Shown one piece after another: positions 50,707 through 60,542 of a stretch of DNA of 64,000 bases. The notes under the pieces were generated by a model that was not told where the DNA came from, did not search any database, and was given only the letters and a program-made list of their open reading frames with translations. Made by a program: the position numbers and the translations under genes. Every line of letters starts with the position of its first letter. Position 1 is the first letter of the stretch. The stretch comes from Aedoeadaptatus ivorii (GTDB lineage Bacteria; Bacillota; Clostridia; Tissierellales; Peptoniphilaceae), in the NCBI RefSeq assembly GCF_900638585.1, contig NZ_LR134523.1, positions 646,001-710,000 on the forward strand, given 5' to 3'.

Positions 50707-51271
50707 AGAAGACGTATTGTATATGGAGCCGGTCTGCGACAAGTGGTTCGAGCATTTTTTAGAGAGAAGGAATGCGCTGATCGCCGCCTATGAGCGGGGC
50801 GATCTCGACAAAAAGGAATTCCTGGAATGCAATCTCCGGGACTTAAACAACAGCAATGTGCGTCCTTTTCTCGTGATCGATCGCCTGGAAAAGGGGATCT
50901 TTAACTACCAATATTTCAATGCCCTGGCAAAAAGTTACCGCATGGAGGCGCGTAAGGCGCGCATAAAGCCGAGGTCCAATCGGAAGTACTGCCGCTGTCT
51001 GTCCCTGGCGAACAAATACTACGGGAAAAAAGACGAAACGATATTGGAGATTTTGGAGTTTATGGAGTTTCGGGAAGTGTACGGCTACTTTGTCCACTGC
51101 GCGGGCAAAAATCTGGATGGACGCCTCTTTGAGATCGTCTTTCCGGCGTATCCCGAATTTATTCTTCACTCCACATCGAAAAAAATATACGACGCTTTGC
51201 TTCGCAACGAAGCATTCCTCGAAGAGACGCTGCGTTCGAAGATCGAAAGCTATATCAACGACAGATACTGA
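50693..51271 (+). CDS. Conserved-looking protein of unknown function
   Basis: 192 residues; I do not recognise the family. Mostly helical and basic, with a [22 protein letters not shown] stretch (split by me at residues 83-104) that includes a C-R-C pair, and many aromatic residues. No signal peptide or membrane helix. ATG 50693 lies inside the miniprotein gene; ATG 50723 (MEPVCDKWF) is an alternative start. It sits in the P-loop/miniprotein cluster before glyA. Confidence 0.7.
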   Translation: MRSYKEDVLYMEPVCDKWFEHFLERRNALIAAYERGDLDKKEFLECNLRDLNNSNVRPFLVIDRLEKGIFNYQYFNALAKSYRMEARKARIKPRSNRKYCRCLSLANKYYGKKDETILEILEFMEFREVYGYFVHCAGKNLDGRLFEIVFPAYPEFILHSTSKKIYDALLRNEAFLEETLRSKIESYINDRY

Positions 51272-51294
51272 AATTTGACGAAAAGAGGTACACT

Positions 51295-52527
51295 GTGGAA
51301 TATAAGCATCTGAAGGCGACGGATCCGGAGATTTACGAGCTGATCCTGCGCGAAACCGAACGACAACAAAGTCACATCGAACTGATCGCTTCGGAAAACT
51401 TTGTTTCCGAGGCGGTGATGGAAGCCATGGGATCACCTCTGACCAATAAATACGCCGAAGGATTGCCCGGCGCGCGCTATTACGGCGGCTGCGAAGTGGT
51501 CGATCAGGCGGAACAGCTGGCGATCGGCCGGCTCAAGGCACTCTACGGGGCGGATCATGCGAATGTGCAACCCCACAGCGGTGCCAACGCCAATATGGCG
51601 GTCTTTTTGGGACTGTTAAAACCCGGGGAGCGGGTGCTGGGGATGAATCTCAGCCACGGGGGACACTTGTCCCACGGCTCGCCGGTGAATATCTCCGGAA
51701 AGTATTTCGACGTGGTGGACTACGGCGTCGATCCGGATACGGAGCGGATCGACTACGACGCCTTTGCGGAAGCGGTCAAGAAATATGCGCCGAAGCTCGT
51801 TATCGCCGGCGCCTCGGCCTACCCGAGAAAGATCGACTTCGAACGAATGGCGAAGGTCGTAAAAGAAAGCGGCGCATACTTTATGGTCGATATGGCGCAT
51901 ATCGCGGGACTGGTCGCATCGGGGCTGCACCAAAACCCGGTGGAATTTGCGGATGTCGTCACCACGACGACCCACAAGACCCTGCGGGGGCCCAGGGGCG
52001 GTGCCATCCTATGTACCGAATCTCTTGCAAAGACCATCGACAAGGCGGTGTTCCCCGGTCTGCAGGGCGGGCCTTTGGAGCATATCATCGCGGCAAAAGC
52101 GGTGGCATTTCACGAGGCGAATACCCCGGAATTTAAGGCGTATAGCCGACAAATCATCGACAATGCCAAGGCGATGGAAGCGGTGTTTATGGAAAACGGG
52201 GTGCGCCTCGTATCGGGCGGAACCGACAACCACCTGCTCCTCTTGGACGTGCGGTCTTTGGGGTTGACGGGAAAGGATGCCGAAGCGCTCCTCAATGCCA
52301 ACGGCCTTGCGGTCAACAAAAACACAATTCCTTTCGATCCGGAAAAACCCATGGTCACCAGCGGTATTCGAATCGGAACACCGGCGATTACCACACTGGG
52401 CGCAAAAGAAGAAGATGCGGCGTTTGTGGCGCAGATCATGGTGGATGTCTTGAAAAAAGAGATCAGCGAAGAAGAAGCAAAGGATCGCGTCAAGCAATTC
52501 TGCGAAAAATTCCCTCTTTACAAGTAA
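51295..52527 (+). CDS. glyA: Serine hydroxymethyltransferase
   Basis: 410 residues from GTG 51295. [41 protein letters not shown], the PLP Lys in [14 protein letters not shown], and [10 protein letters not shown] are standard. It interconverts serine and glycine and loads one-carbon units on tetrahydrofolate. AAGAGGT precedes the start. A terminator-like hairpin follows. Confidence 0.98.
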   Translation: MEYKHLKATDPEIYELILRETERQQSHIELIASENFVSEAVMEAMGSPLTNKYAEGLPGARYYGGCEVVDQAEQLAIGRLKALYGADHANVQPHSGANANMAVFLGLLKPGERVLGMNLSHGGHLSHGSPVNISGKYFDVVDYGVDPDTERIDYDAFAEAVKKYAPKLVIAGASAYPRKIDFERMAKVVKESGAYFMVDMAHIAGLVASGLHQNPVEFADVVTTTTHKTLRGPRGGAILCTESLAKTIDKAVFPGLQGGPLEHIIAAKAVAFHEANTPEFKAYSRQIIDNAKAMEAVFMENGVRLVSGGTDNHLLLLDVRSLGLTGKDAEALLNANGLAVNKNTIPFDPEKPMVTSGIRIGTPAITTLGAKEEDAAFVAQIMVDVLKKEISEEEAKDRVKQFCEKFPLYK

Positions 52528-52535
52528 ATGGTTGG

Positions 52536-52564
52536 AAAGGACTCTACCCGGAGTCCTTTTCTAT
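52536..52564 (+). terminator. Terminator after glyA
   Basis: AAAGGACTC (52536-52544), loop TACCCG, GAGTCCTTT (52551-52559), then TCTATTT. The GGAGG of the next gene follows 7 bases later, so it might act as an attenuator of the downstream operon. Confidence 0.8.
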
Positions 52565-52575
52565 TTGGAGGTACA

Positions 52576-53919
52576 ATGAACCCATACGAAATCGATATCG
52601 TCCACAGCCAACTGAATACCATCCGCTCCGTCGATCGCGGCTCCATCGGAGAGGAGCTGGAGCTCGAAGCGGGAGATCGGGTGATCGCCATCAACGACGA
52701 GCGCATTCTCGACGTCATCGACTATCGCTACCAGATGAAAAACGAATATATTACCCTGGCGGTGGAAAAAGCAAATGGCGAGCGGATCCTGTTCGACATC
52801 GAAAAGGACCCGTCCGAGGACTTGGGGCTAAATTTTGTGACCCCGCTCCTGGACCGGCAAAAGACCTGTTCCAATCGCTGTGTGTTCTGCTTTATCGATC
52901 AAATGCCTCCGAATATGCGGGACAGCCTATATATCAAAGACGACGATTCGCGGCTTTCCTTTTTGCAGGGAAACTACATCACCCTCACGAATTTGCGCGA
53001 GGCGGACTTCGAGCGCATGATCCGCTATAAGCTCAGTCCGGTCAATGTATCGGTTCACGCCACCGATCCCGCGCTCAGGGTCGAACTTCTGAAGAATCCT
53101 TCGACGGGAAAGATTATGGATCACTTGCGGCGGCTCGCCGAGGCGGGCATCGTCGTCAATGCGCAGATCGTCTTGGTGCCCGGGAAAAACGACGGCGAAG
53201 CGCTGAAACAGACCCTTCGGGATCTGTGGTCGCTTTGGCCGCAGGTCTGTTCCGTCGCCTTGGTCCCCGTAGGCGTTACCCGGTTTCGCGAAGGACTCGA
53301 TCCGCTTCCTACCTTTGAAAAAGAAAGCGCCGCGTCGGTGATTCAAATCGCGGAGTCTTTCGGCGAAGGTGCCTATCACAAGAGCGGAAGCCATTGGGTC
53401 TACGCCTCCGACGAATTCTATTTGATCGCCGAAAAACCCCTTCCCGAAGAAGCCTATTACGACGGCTATCCTCAGTACGAAAACGGCGTGGGGTTGATGC
53501 GTTCTTTCTACGACGAGTTTGAGCAGGCGCTACACGATGCGGCGGGAAACTATCGCGGTAAAATCACATTGGCGACGGGAGAATACGCCGCGCCGATGTT
53601 TCGGAGGATCGCGGAAGCGATTCGTGAAAAATTTCCCGATATAGAGCTTGAAGTCGTCGGCATAAAAAATATGTTTTTCGGCGACACCGTAAAAGTCGCG
53701 GGCCTTTTGACCGCAGAAGACGTATACGCTCAATTGAAAGGGCCAAATCGCGATGTTATAATGTTACCTATGTCGATGTTTCGCCGGGATAAAATGATTA
53801 CCTTGGACGATCAGACCGCGAAGGAGATGGAAGCGGTGCTGAACGCCCGCTTACTCCCGGTGGACAATGACGGAGCGAAGTTTTTAAATACCATCTTGGA
53901 GGTGAGCGCTGTTGGATAG
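52576..53919 (+). CDS. DUF512/PDZ-like radical-SAM family protein
   Basis: 447 residues from ATG 52576 (GGAGG at 52567-52571). An N-terminal PDZ-like segment (DRVIAINDERILDVIDYRY), a Cys motif KTCSNRCVFCFIDQMP resembling the radical-SAM C-x3-C-x2-C site, and a C-terminal DUF512 domain (ATGEYAAPMF, VVGIKNMFFGDTVKVAGLL). Its substrate is unknown. It is found directly upstream of der in many Clostridia, as here, where its end overlaps der by 8 bases. Confidence 0.93.
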   Translation: MNPYEIDIVHSQLNTIRSVDRGSIGEELELEAGDRVIAINDERILDVIDYRYQMKNEYITLAVEKANGERILFDIEKDPSEDLGLNFVTPLLDRQKTCSNRCVFCFIDQMPPNMRDSLYIKDDDSRLSFLQGNYITLTNLREADFERMIRYKLSPVNVSVHATDPALRVELLKNPSTGKIMDHLRRLAEAGIVVNAQIVLVPGKNDGEALKQTLRDLWSLWPQVCSVALVPVGVTRFREGLDPLPTFEKESAASVIQIAESFGEGAYHKSGSHWVYASDEFYLIAEKPLPEEAYYDGYPQYENGVGLMRSFYDEFEQALHDAAGNYRGKITLATGEYAAPMFRRIAEAIREKFPDIELEVVGIKNMFFGDTVKVAGLLTAEDVYAQLKGPNRDVIMLPMSMFRRDKMITLDDQTAKEMEAVLNARLLPVDNDGAKFLNTILEVSAVG

Positions 53920-55219
53920 ACCGGTCGTATGCATACTCGGCAGGCCCAATGTAGGCAAGAGTACTTTATTTAACGCCCTGACGGGTTCGAAGATTTCGAT
54001 AACCGAAGATACCCCCGGCGTGACTCGCGACAGAATCTATGCGAAAGCGAGATGGCTGGACCGCGAGTTTACGCTGATCGACACGGGCGGATTGGATCCC
54101 GGATCCGACGAAATATTTATGCCGGAAATCCTCGCGCAGGCGGAGGTCGCCGTGGAACACGCCCAGGTGATTCTGTTTGTGGTCGACGGCAAAGAAGGCC
54201 TTACCTCTATGGACAGAGAAGTCGCAAGCTATATTCGAAAGTTCGGCAAAAAAATCATCCTCGTCGTCAACAAGATGGACGCCAAACAGTCCCGCGACCA
54301 CATGTATGATTTTTACGAACTCGCCCTGGGAGAGCCCTATGTCATCAGCGCGGAACAGAACCGGGGGATCGGAGATCTGTTGGATGCGACCATCGAATCC
54401 TTCCCGCCGGCAGAGACGGAATTTGCGGGGGACGAGATCAAGGTCGCCTTTATCGGAAAGCCCAATGCGGGCAAGTCTTCTTTGGTGAACCGCATCTTGG
54501 GGCAGGAGCGTTCGATCGTCACCAATATCCCCGGCACTACCCGCGATTCGATCCACTCGTTCTTCGAATACGAAGATACTGAATACGTTCTAATCGACAC
54601 GGCGGGGCTCAGAAAGCGAAAGAAGATCAACGAAAAGGTAGAGCGATATTCCGCGGTCCGCACCCTTAGGAGCATCGAAATGGCCGATGTCTGCGTGCTC
54701 TTAATCGATGCCGTGGAGGGGGTCAGTGAACAGGATTCCAAGATTGCGGGCTTTGCCCACGACAATCAAAAGGCGATGATTATCGCGGTCAACAAATGGG
54801 ATGCGATTGAAAAAGAGAACCATACCATGAAGACCTACGAGATGGAAATCCGCCGCGAGTTGCCGTTTTTGAACTATGCGCCGATGATCTTTATATCGGC
54901 AAAGACGGGAACGAGGGTCAATAAATTGTTGGATTTGATCCACGTGGTCAACAACAATTACTCCCTCCGGATTCAGACCGGCGTATTAAACGACATTATG
55001 AACCGAGCGGTGCTGATGAACCAGCCGCCGTCGGATAAGGGCAAGCGCGGAAAACTCTATTACGCCTCCCAAGTGTCGGCGAGACCGCCGAAGATCGTGC
55101 TGTCAGTGAACGACAAGGAACTGTTCCATTTCACCTATCTGCGTTTTTTGGAAAATCAAATCCGCATGGCCTACCGTTTTGACGGGGTGCCCATTATTAT
55201 GGAGTTGAGGAATCGATGA
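53912..55219 (+). CDS. der: Ribosome-assembly GTPase Der (EngA)
   Basis: 435 residues from TTG 53912, with TTGGAGGTGA well placed upstream. Two tandem G domains: first with GRPNVGKST, DTPGVTRD, DTGGL, NKMD; second with GKPNAGKSS, PGTTRDS, DTAGLRKR, NKWD. A C-terminal KH-like domain ends GVPIIMELRNR. It acts in late 50S assembly. Overlaps plsY by 4 bases. Confidence 0.98.
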   Translation: MDRPVVCILGRPNVGKSTLFNALTGSKISITEDTPGVTRDRIYAKARWLDREFTLIDTGGLDPGSDEIFMPEILAQAEVAVEHAQVILFVVDGKEGLTSMDREVASYIRKFGKKIILVVNKMDAKQSRDHMYDFYELALGEPYVISAEQNRGIGDLLDATIESFPPAETEFAGDEIKVAFIGKPNAGKSSLVNRILGQERSIVTNIPGTTRDSIHSFFEYEDTEYVLIDTAGLRKRKKINEKVERYSAVRTLRSIEMADVCVLLIDAVEGVSEQDSKIAGFAHDNQKAMIIAVNKWDAIEKENHTMKTYEMEIRRELPFLNYAPMIFISAKTGTRVNKLLDLIHVVNNNYSLRIQTGVLNDIMNRAVLMNQPPSDKGKRGKLYYASQVSARPPKIVLSVNDKELFHFTYLRFLENQIRMAYRFDGVPIIMELRNR

Positions 55220-55809
55220 AGACGGCCATCGTCTTATTCTTGTCTTATTTGATCGGAGCGATCTCCGGATCGTATATTATCGGCAAGTTGTTTCGCGGCA
55301 CCGACATCCGAGAGCACGGAAGCGGCAATGCCGGCACGACCAATGCGATTCGCGTGATGGGAAAAAAATTGGGTTATCTGACCTTTTTCATTGACGTCGT
55401 AAAGGGCGTGGCGGTAATGTTGTTTTTGGCGCCCCTATTGGCGCCCGAGCTGCGACTGTTTGCAGGTGTCTTTGTGGTATTGGGGCACGACTTTCCCTTC
55501 TACCTGCGCTTTCGCGGGGGAAAGGGCATAGCCACCACCTTGGGCGCCTGGGGAATTCTGCATCCCGTCTTTGCCGCAGTGAGTGCGGCGATCGGCGTGA
55601 TTTGCGCCCTGGCGACGCGCTATGTAAGCGTCGGCTCGATGTGTTTTTTATCGGCGATTTCGATCGCAATGATTTGGACTTATAGCGCGACGCCGTGGAA
55701 TGTCGTCGCCGTCGTCGTTCTCTGGATCTTGGGTTTTGTGCGGCATCGCAGCAATATCGACCGCCTAAGACGGGGAACGGAAAAGAGAATCGGAGGGAAT
55801 TCGCAATGA
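55216..55809 (+). CDS. plsY: Acyl-phosphate glycerol-3-phosphate acyltransferase PlsY
   Basis: 197 residues, multi-span membrane protein. Conserved GAISGSYIIGKLFRG, DIREHGSGNAGTTNAIRVMG, VLGHDFPFYLRFRGGKGIATTLG. It transfers the acyl group from acyl phosphate to glycerol-3-phosphate, the first step of phospholipid synthesis. Its neighbour gpsA makes that substrate, and the two genes overlap (ATGA). Confidence 0.97.
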   Translation: MKTAIVLFLSYLIGAISGSYIIGKLFRGTDIREHGSGNAGTTNAIRVMGKKLGYLTFFIDVVKGVAVMLFLAPLLAPELRLFAGVFVVLGHDFPFYLRFRGGKGIATTLGAWGILHPVFAAVSAAIGVICALATRYVSVGSMCFLSAISIAMIWTYSATPWNVVAVVVLWILGFVRHRSNIDRLRRGTEKRIGGNSQ

Positions 55810-56810
55810 AGATCGCAATTATCGGTTGCGGGAGTTGGGGCAGTGCCATCGGAAATATATTGGCGGATTTGGGACGAGAAGTGCATATGTATACGCGCAA
55901 TGCGGCGCAGTATCGGCGCATATCCGAAAAACGGGACAATCCCGGCTATCTGGAGGATTTTCGCTTTCACGATTCGATCCGCTTTCATCGTTCTATCGAA
56001 GAGGCGATAGAAGGGGCGGACGGCATCGTCCTCGCCGTGCCCACCGCCGCGGTGCGCGAATGCCTCAAAGAGATCGCGAAGTTGGACAGTTCCGCGCGCA
56101 TTATCAATCTGGCGAAGGGGCTCGAGCAAGGCAGCGGCTTGCGCCTTTCCGAGGTGGCGGCGGAGGTCCTGCCGGAAAATCCCTATATCGTGCTATCCGG
56201 CCCTTCCCACGCGGAAGAAGTGGCGAAGTTTAAGCCCACCACCGTCGTGGTCTGCTCCGCCCGGGAAGAAGACATTTTGTGGGCACAGGATCTCTTTTCC
56301 CACGACAGTCTGCGGGTCTACGCCCAAGACGACATGATCGGCGTCGAGATCGGCGGCGCTCTGAAAAACATCATCGCCCTGGGGGCCGGCCTGTCCGACG
56401 GACTCGGATTCGGCGACAATACCAAAGCGGCGCTGATGACCCGGGGTCTGACCGAAATTCAGAGGATCGGCATCGCTCTGGGCGCGAACGCCATCACCTT
56501 TCAGGGGCTTACCGGCGTGGGCGACTTGATCGTAACCTGTACCAGCGTCCACAGCAGAAATTGGAAGTTCGGCAATCTGATCGGATCGGGTTACGACGCC
56601 GAATCCGCCATGGAGAAGGTGGGCATGGTGGTGGAAGGCTACAAGACCACCAAGGCCGCCTATGATCTGAGCCGAAAGATGGGGATCGAAATGCCCATCA
56701 CCGAAAAACTATATGGCGTGCTGTATGAAGGGGCAGATCCCGAAAAGGCCGTGCAGGATCTGATGCTTCGGCCCGTAAAACACGAAAACGAGAAGATCTA
56801 TCTGCTATGA
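55806..56810 (+). CDS. gpsA: Glycerol-3-phosphate dehydrogenase [NAD(P)+]
   Basis: 334 residues from ATG 55806. Rossmann start IAIIGCGSWGSAIGNILAD, VLSGPSHAEEVA, the catalytic Lys in IGGALKNIIALGAGLSDGLGFGDNTKAAL (residues spread over 180-210), and TGVGDLIVTCTS. It reduces dihydroxyacetone phosphate to glycerol-3-phosphate for PlsY. A longer in-phase frame from 55695 lies inside plsY and is not used. Confidence 0.97.
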   Translation: MKIAIIGCGSWGSAIGNILADLGREVHMYTRNAAQYRRISEKRDNPGYLEDFRFHDSIRFHRSIEEAIEGADGIVLAVPTAAVRECLKEIAKLDSSARIINLAKGLEQGSGLRLSEVAAEVLPENPYIVLSGPSHAEEVAKFKPTTVVVCSAREEDILWAQDLFSHDSLRVYAQDDMIGVEIGGALKNIIALGAGLSDGLGFGDNTKAALMTRGLTEIQRIGIALGANAITFQGLTGVGDLIVTCTSVHSRNWKFGNLIGSGYDAESAMEKVGMVVEGYKTTKAAYDLSRKMGIEMPITEKLYGVLYEGADPEKAVQDLMLRPVKHENEKIYLL

Positions 56811-58099
56811 CGAAGCGAGGCGGAACCCGCAAAAAAATAGAAAAAAAGCGGAGGTCGCGCAGGATCCGGCGGCGCGTTCTCTTGTTTCTCGTGCTCCTTT
56901 TGTTCCTATCCGGTGCGGGTTACGGCATCTATTATCACATCACCCATCGCCTGGGCACCGTATACCCCACCCAGATCAAATATCGGGATGTGGTGCGCGA
57001 TAAGGGCTATCTGATCTACGAAGAGGATACGGTCTTTACCAAGGGTAACGGCATCGCGATCTACAATGTCCGGGAGGGCAAAAAAGTCCCCAAGGGACAT
57101 GTGGTGGCGAATATCAATGTGATGAACGACAATTCCGAGATCAAGGACCGCCTGATCAAGGTCAATGCGGCGATCGACTTTAAGAACGACCGGAAAAACA
57201 AGGACAAATCGGAAGACCTGACGAAAGAAGACGTCAATGTGATCCGCAATATCCAGCGATTTATTCGAGACGAGGACGGCGAAAAGCTGATCTCCTCGAT
57301 CAATACCCTAGATCTCAGGACCAAGCCTGCGGTAAATGTATCGGAATTGAACGAGCTCTTAAAGCTATCGCCCGATGCACTGGAGGAACAAAGAAATATC
57401 CTTACCGAAAAAATCGCCACTACAAATTCGGATTACAAGGCCCCGATCTCCGGGATTATCAGCTATCGATTTGACGATCTTCGGGGCGCACTCTCGCCGA
57501 AAAAAGACGATTCGGTCTTTACCACCGCCTATTTGAAGGGCCTCAAGCTCACGCCGATTGAGCGCGGCGAAAATCGGGTCAAGGAGGACCACGCTTTTTT
57601 CCGCTCCATCGGAGACACCGAGTATAAAGTCGCCTTGTCCGTCGAAGATTTGCGACTGCTCCCCGAGGGCGAGAATAAGCGTTTGGACGTGCGCATCGGG
57701 AATGTGACCGCAAAGGGCGAGATCGAATCGGTGAACCGCGAGGGAAGAGGCGGTGTGGTAATATTACGATTACAAGACAAATTACAGGAAGTTTACGCCC
57801 CGCGGGTGCAAGAGGTTACAATAATTAAAAGCGAAGAACCCGCCTATGCCGTGCCGAAAGAATGTATCGTTCGGGGACCTGACGGCGAAACGGGTGTCTA
57901 TGCGGACGCGATTCGGGGATTTGTAAAGTTCGTTCCCGTATCGGTCTTATCTCGCGATGCGAAGCGTGCTTATCTTCGCGTGGGCGATGCAGACGGCCGG
58001 ATTTTGGTCGCAAAAGGCGACAAAAAATCGACCGTTTCCGCAGACGATGCGATCGTCCTGAAGCCGAACAAGGTCGATAAGACGCGCGTCATTTATTGA
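56807..58099 (+). CDS. HlyD-like membrane-anchored protein
   Basis: 430 residues. A very basic cytoplasmic N terminus (RKKIEKKRRSRRIRRR), one membrane helix (about 24-44), then an extracellular region with lipoyl/HlyD-like beta segments (IAIYNVREGKKVPKGHVVANI and YKAPISGIISY) around a helical hairpin. In Clostridia such a protein commonly precedes yggS-sepF, close to division genes; its role is not known and no partner transporter lies nearby. Overlaps gpsA by 4 bases. Confidence 0.8.
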   Translation: MTKRGGTRKKIEKKRRSRRIRRRVLLFLVLLLFLSGAGYGIYYHITHRLGTVYPTQIKYRDVVRDKGYLIYEEDTVFTKGNGIAIYNVREGKKVPKGHVVANINVMNDNSEIKDRLIKVNAAIDFKNDRKNKDKSEDLTKEDVNVIRNIQRFIRDEDGEKLISSINTLDLRTKPAVNVSELNELLKLSPDALEEQRNILTEKIATTNSDYKAPISGIISYRFDDLRGALSPKKDDSVFTTAYLKGLKLTPIERGENRVKEDHAFFRSIGDTEYKVALSVEDLRLLPEGENKRLDVRIGNVTAKGEIESVNREGRGGVVILRLQDKLQEVYAPRVQEVTIIKSEEPAYAVPKECIVRGPDGETGVYADAIRGFVKFVPVSVLSRDAKRAYLRVGDADGRILVAKGDKKSTVSADDAIVLKPNKVDKTRVIY

Positions 58100-58118
58100 T
58101 GGAGAAAGGAAAGTATAC

Positions 58119-58808
58119 ATGTCGGAAATCGGCGAGAGGATCAGCCGTGTAAAAGAAGAAATAGAAGAAGCCCGAAGTCACAGTATAACGGGAGAGCCGG
58201 TGGAGTTGATCGCCGTCACAAAAACCCATGACGTCAAGACCATACGAGAGGCGATCGTCGCCGGCGCCACCGATATCGGCGAGAACAAGGTGCAGGAGCT
58301 CCGAGGAAAGATCGAAGAAATCGGTCCCGAGGTCCGTTACCATATGATTGGCAACTTGCAGTCGAATAAGGTAAAATATATTTATCAAGATGTAGTCTTG
58401 ATTCATTCTTTGGACCGGAAGTCCCTGGCTAAGGAGATCGAAAAGCGCGCCCAACAGACGAACGACATCGTGCGATGCCTGTTGGAGGTCAATATCGGCA
58501 GGGAGTCGTCTAAAGGCGGTCTTCTGTTCGAAGAGGTCCTGCCCTTTTTGGAATCCATCCTCGACTATTCCCATATCAAGATCGACGGATTGATGACGGT
58601 AGCCCCTGCTGTAGACGATGAAAACTACTTACGGGCATTGTTTCGAAAGATGTTTGCTCTCAAAGAGGATATCGCCCTCAGAAATTACAAAGACGTGGAT
58701 ATGAAGTACTTATCGATGGGGATGAGTAATGATTTTCCGATAGCGATCGAAGAGGGAGCGAATATGGTACGCATCGGCAGTCGGATTTTCGGCGCCCGCA
58801 CGTATTAA
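58119..58808 (+). CDS. PLP homeostasis protein YggS (YlmE)
   Basis: 229 residues, alanine-racemase-like barrel. PLP lysine in [10 protein letters not shown], then [32 protein letters not shown] and [28 protein letters not shown] (spread over the end). The family binds pyridoxal phosphate and affects B6 and amino-acid balance without known catalysis. Directly before sepF, as ylmE is in Bacillus. Confidence 0.96.
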   Translation: MSEIGERISRVKEEIEEARSHSITGEPVELIAVTKTHDVKTIREAIVAGATDIGENKVQELRGKIEEIGPEVRYHMIGNLQSNKVKYIYQDVVLIHSLDRKSLAKEIEKRAQQTNDIVRCLLEVNIGRESSKGGLLFEEVLPFLESILDYSHIKIDGLMTVAPAVDDENYLRALFRKMFALKEDIALRNYKDVDMKYLSMGMSNDFPIAIEEGANMVRIGSRIFGARTY

Positions 58809-58818
58809 GGAGGAGATT

Positions 58819-59295
58819 ATGGCAGATTTTGCAGACAAGCTGAAAAAAGCCTTTGGCTTCGGCGAGGATTACGAATACGACGACGAATACGAATACGATG
58901 ACGACGAGAAATTCCAGACCACGGAAGTGGAACCCGTTACCGCACAACAAGTGCAAAAGCCGGTAAGTTCCACCACGCGTCGCAAGGACAACGGCAGCGT
59001 ATTGAGCATTCAAACGAAGGCGGCAATGGTGATTACCGTTCACGAACCGCTGAGCTACGACGAATCTCCCAAGATCGTAGACGATCTGAAGGAAAACAAA
59101 GCCGTCGTCTTGAACTTCGAACAACTGGATCTGGAAGTCAAACGAGAAATATTCGACTTCGTTAACGGCGCTTTGTACGCCATCGAAGGCAAGATTCAAA
59201 AGGTCAACAAGGACATTTTTATTCTCGCCCCGAACAATATTGCCATCGACGGCCTGAAGGAAGAACTGCAAAATTCCGGAATCTTCCCCTGGTAA
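58819..59295 (+). CDS. sepF: Cell-division protein SepF
   Basis: 158 residues. Short N-terminal amphipathic membrane-targeting helix (MADFADKLKKAFGF), an acidic and Tyr-rich linker (EDYEYDDEYEYDDDE), and the C-terminal SepF/DUF552 domain (ITVHEPLSYDESPKIVDDL, VLNFEQLD, FDFVNGALYAIEGKI). It anchors FtsZ and bundles its filaments at mid-cell. AGGAGG upstream. Confidence 0.97.
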   Translation: MADFADKLKKAFGFGEDYEYDDEYEYDDDEKFQTTEVEPVTAQQVQKPVSSTTRRKDNGSVLSIQTKAAMVITVHEPLSYDESPKIVDDLKENKAVVLNFEQLDLEVKREIFDFVNGALYAIEGKIQKVNKDIFILAPNNIAIDGLKEELQNSGIFPW

Positions 59296-59297
59296 GA

Positions 59298-60071
59298 ATG
59301 ACCGACAAAGACGAATTATTACAACATATTCAGGAAACTGAGAAAATCACTATGCTGCGTCATATACTCGATTTGCCGGAGATCGCTTCGAGGAATTTTA
59401 CGGCGACAGATAGTGATTTTTTAGATCCATACGAACAAAGACTCGTCCGCGATCTTCTGCCCCATTTTCCCGAGGTCGAAGCACAATTTGTGCCGGCGGG
59501 AGAGAGGGAGCGAAAAGTCGTCCTATTTTGCCCGTACCCCGCGCCGGCAGAGGATGCCGTCAGCGTCCTCAAGGCGTCGGTGTCCGGACCGATCCCCGCG
59601 CATCGAGATATTCTGGGTTCTCTGTTGGGGCTTGGGATCGAACGGGCAAAGATCGGCGATATTGTGCCGAACGATGCGAGCTATGTGGTGGTCAAAAGAG
59701 AGATCGCGAATTTTCTTCTCGTGCACTGGAGAGAGATCGGGAATCAAAGGATTCAAGTCGAAGAGGTTCCCCTCGAGACGCTGCCGATCGAAGAAAAGAA
59801 GTGGCGCGCCTCTTCTGCGGTGGTGCAGTCGCCCCGATTGGATGCCGTGGTGCGGGCGATCACAAAACTCTCTCGCGACGAGGTGAAAAGTCGTATCGCA
59901 AAAGGGCTCGTGAAGGTCGACTTTCAGCCCATTCGAAAGACCCATTGGGAGATCCACGGCGGCGAATTGCTCTCGGTGCGGGGCTTCGGGCGGGCGAAGA
60001 TCGGCGAGGAATTTCGACAGACGAAAAAGGGCAAGGTCCGGTTCGAATACGGCACGCTGCAGGAAAGTTAG
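59298..60071 (+). CDS. ylmH: YlmH-like S4-domain RNA-binding protein
   Basis: 257 residues. N-terminal DUF-type domains with LGLGIERAKIGDIVP, and a C-terminal S4 domain (LSRDEVKSRIAKGLVKVDF, GELLSVRGFGRAKI). YlmH binds stalled 50S-tRNA complexes and has been linked to ribosome rescue in Bacillus. The sepF-ylmH order is kept from Bacillus, although ylmG and divIVA are missing here. Confidence 0.92.
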   Translation: MTDKDELLQHIQETEKITMLRHILDLPEIASRNFTATDSDFLDPYEQRLVRDLLPHFPEVEAQFVPAGERERKVVLFCPYPAPAEDAVSVLKASVSGPIPAHRDILGSLLGLGIERAKIGDIVPNDASYVVVKREIANFLLVHWREIGNQRIQVEEVPLETLPIEEKKWRASSAVVQSPRLDAVVRAITKLSRDEVKSRIAKGLVKVDFQPIRKTHWEIHGGELLSVRGFGRAKIGEEFRQTKKGKVRFEYGTLQES

Positions 60072-60077
60072 GTGTAT

Positions 60078-60542
60078 ATGGTTACGATTGTTATATTGCT
60101 ATTGATAGCAGCCGATCAGATCAGCAAATGGCTGGTACTCAATTTTTTGAAAGATGCCGGTTCGGTAGAGATCATTCCCGGATTTTTCCGGCTGCTCTAT
60201 GTGGAAAACCGCGGCGCCGCCTTCGGCATCTTGCAGGACGGCAGGCCGCTATTTATCGTGGTTACGCTTTTGGTGATCGGCTTTTTGCTCTATGCCATCT
60301 ATGGAAAAAACGAGGGGATACGCGGCATGGGCCGCATCGCCTTGGTGCTGATCCTCTCCGGTGCCGTGGGCAATTTTATCGACCGGTTGCGCCTCCACTA
60401 TGTGGTGGATTTTTTGTCATTTCGCTTTTTCGGCCACGACTTTGCGGTCTTCAATTTGGCGGATACCATGATCGTAATCGGTACCGTGCTGTTGATGGTG
60501 CAAATCTTTAAGATGGATCGGGAGCCGAAGCGCCATGTCTGA
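60078..60542 (+). CDS. lspA: Lipoprotein signal peptidase LspA
   Basis: 154 residues from ATG 60078; the in-frame GTG 60072 sits too near AGGAAAG. Four membrane helices, with catalytic Asp residues in GNFIDRLRLHYVVDF and FNLADTMI, and the conserved VENRGAAFG. It removes signal peptides of lipidated prolipoproteins such as PstS in this window. Overlaps rluD by 8 bases. Confidence 0.96.
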   Translation: MVTIVILLLIAADQISKWLVLNFLKDAGSVEIIPGFFRLLYVENRGAAFGILQDGRPLFIVVTLLVIGFLLYAIYGKNEGIRGMGRIALVLILSGAVGNFIDRLRLHYVVDFLSFRFFGHDFAVFNLADTMIVIGTVLLMVQIFKMDREPKRHV

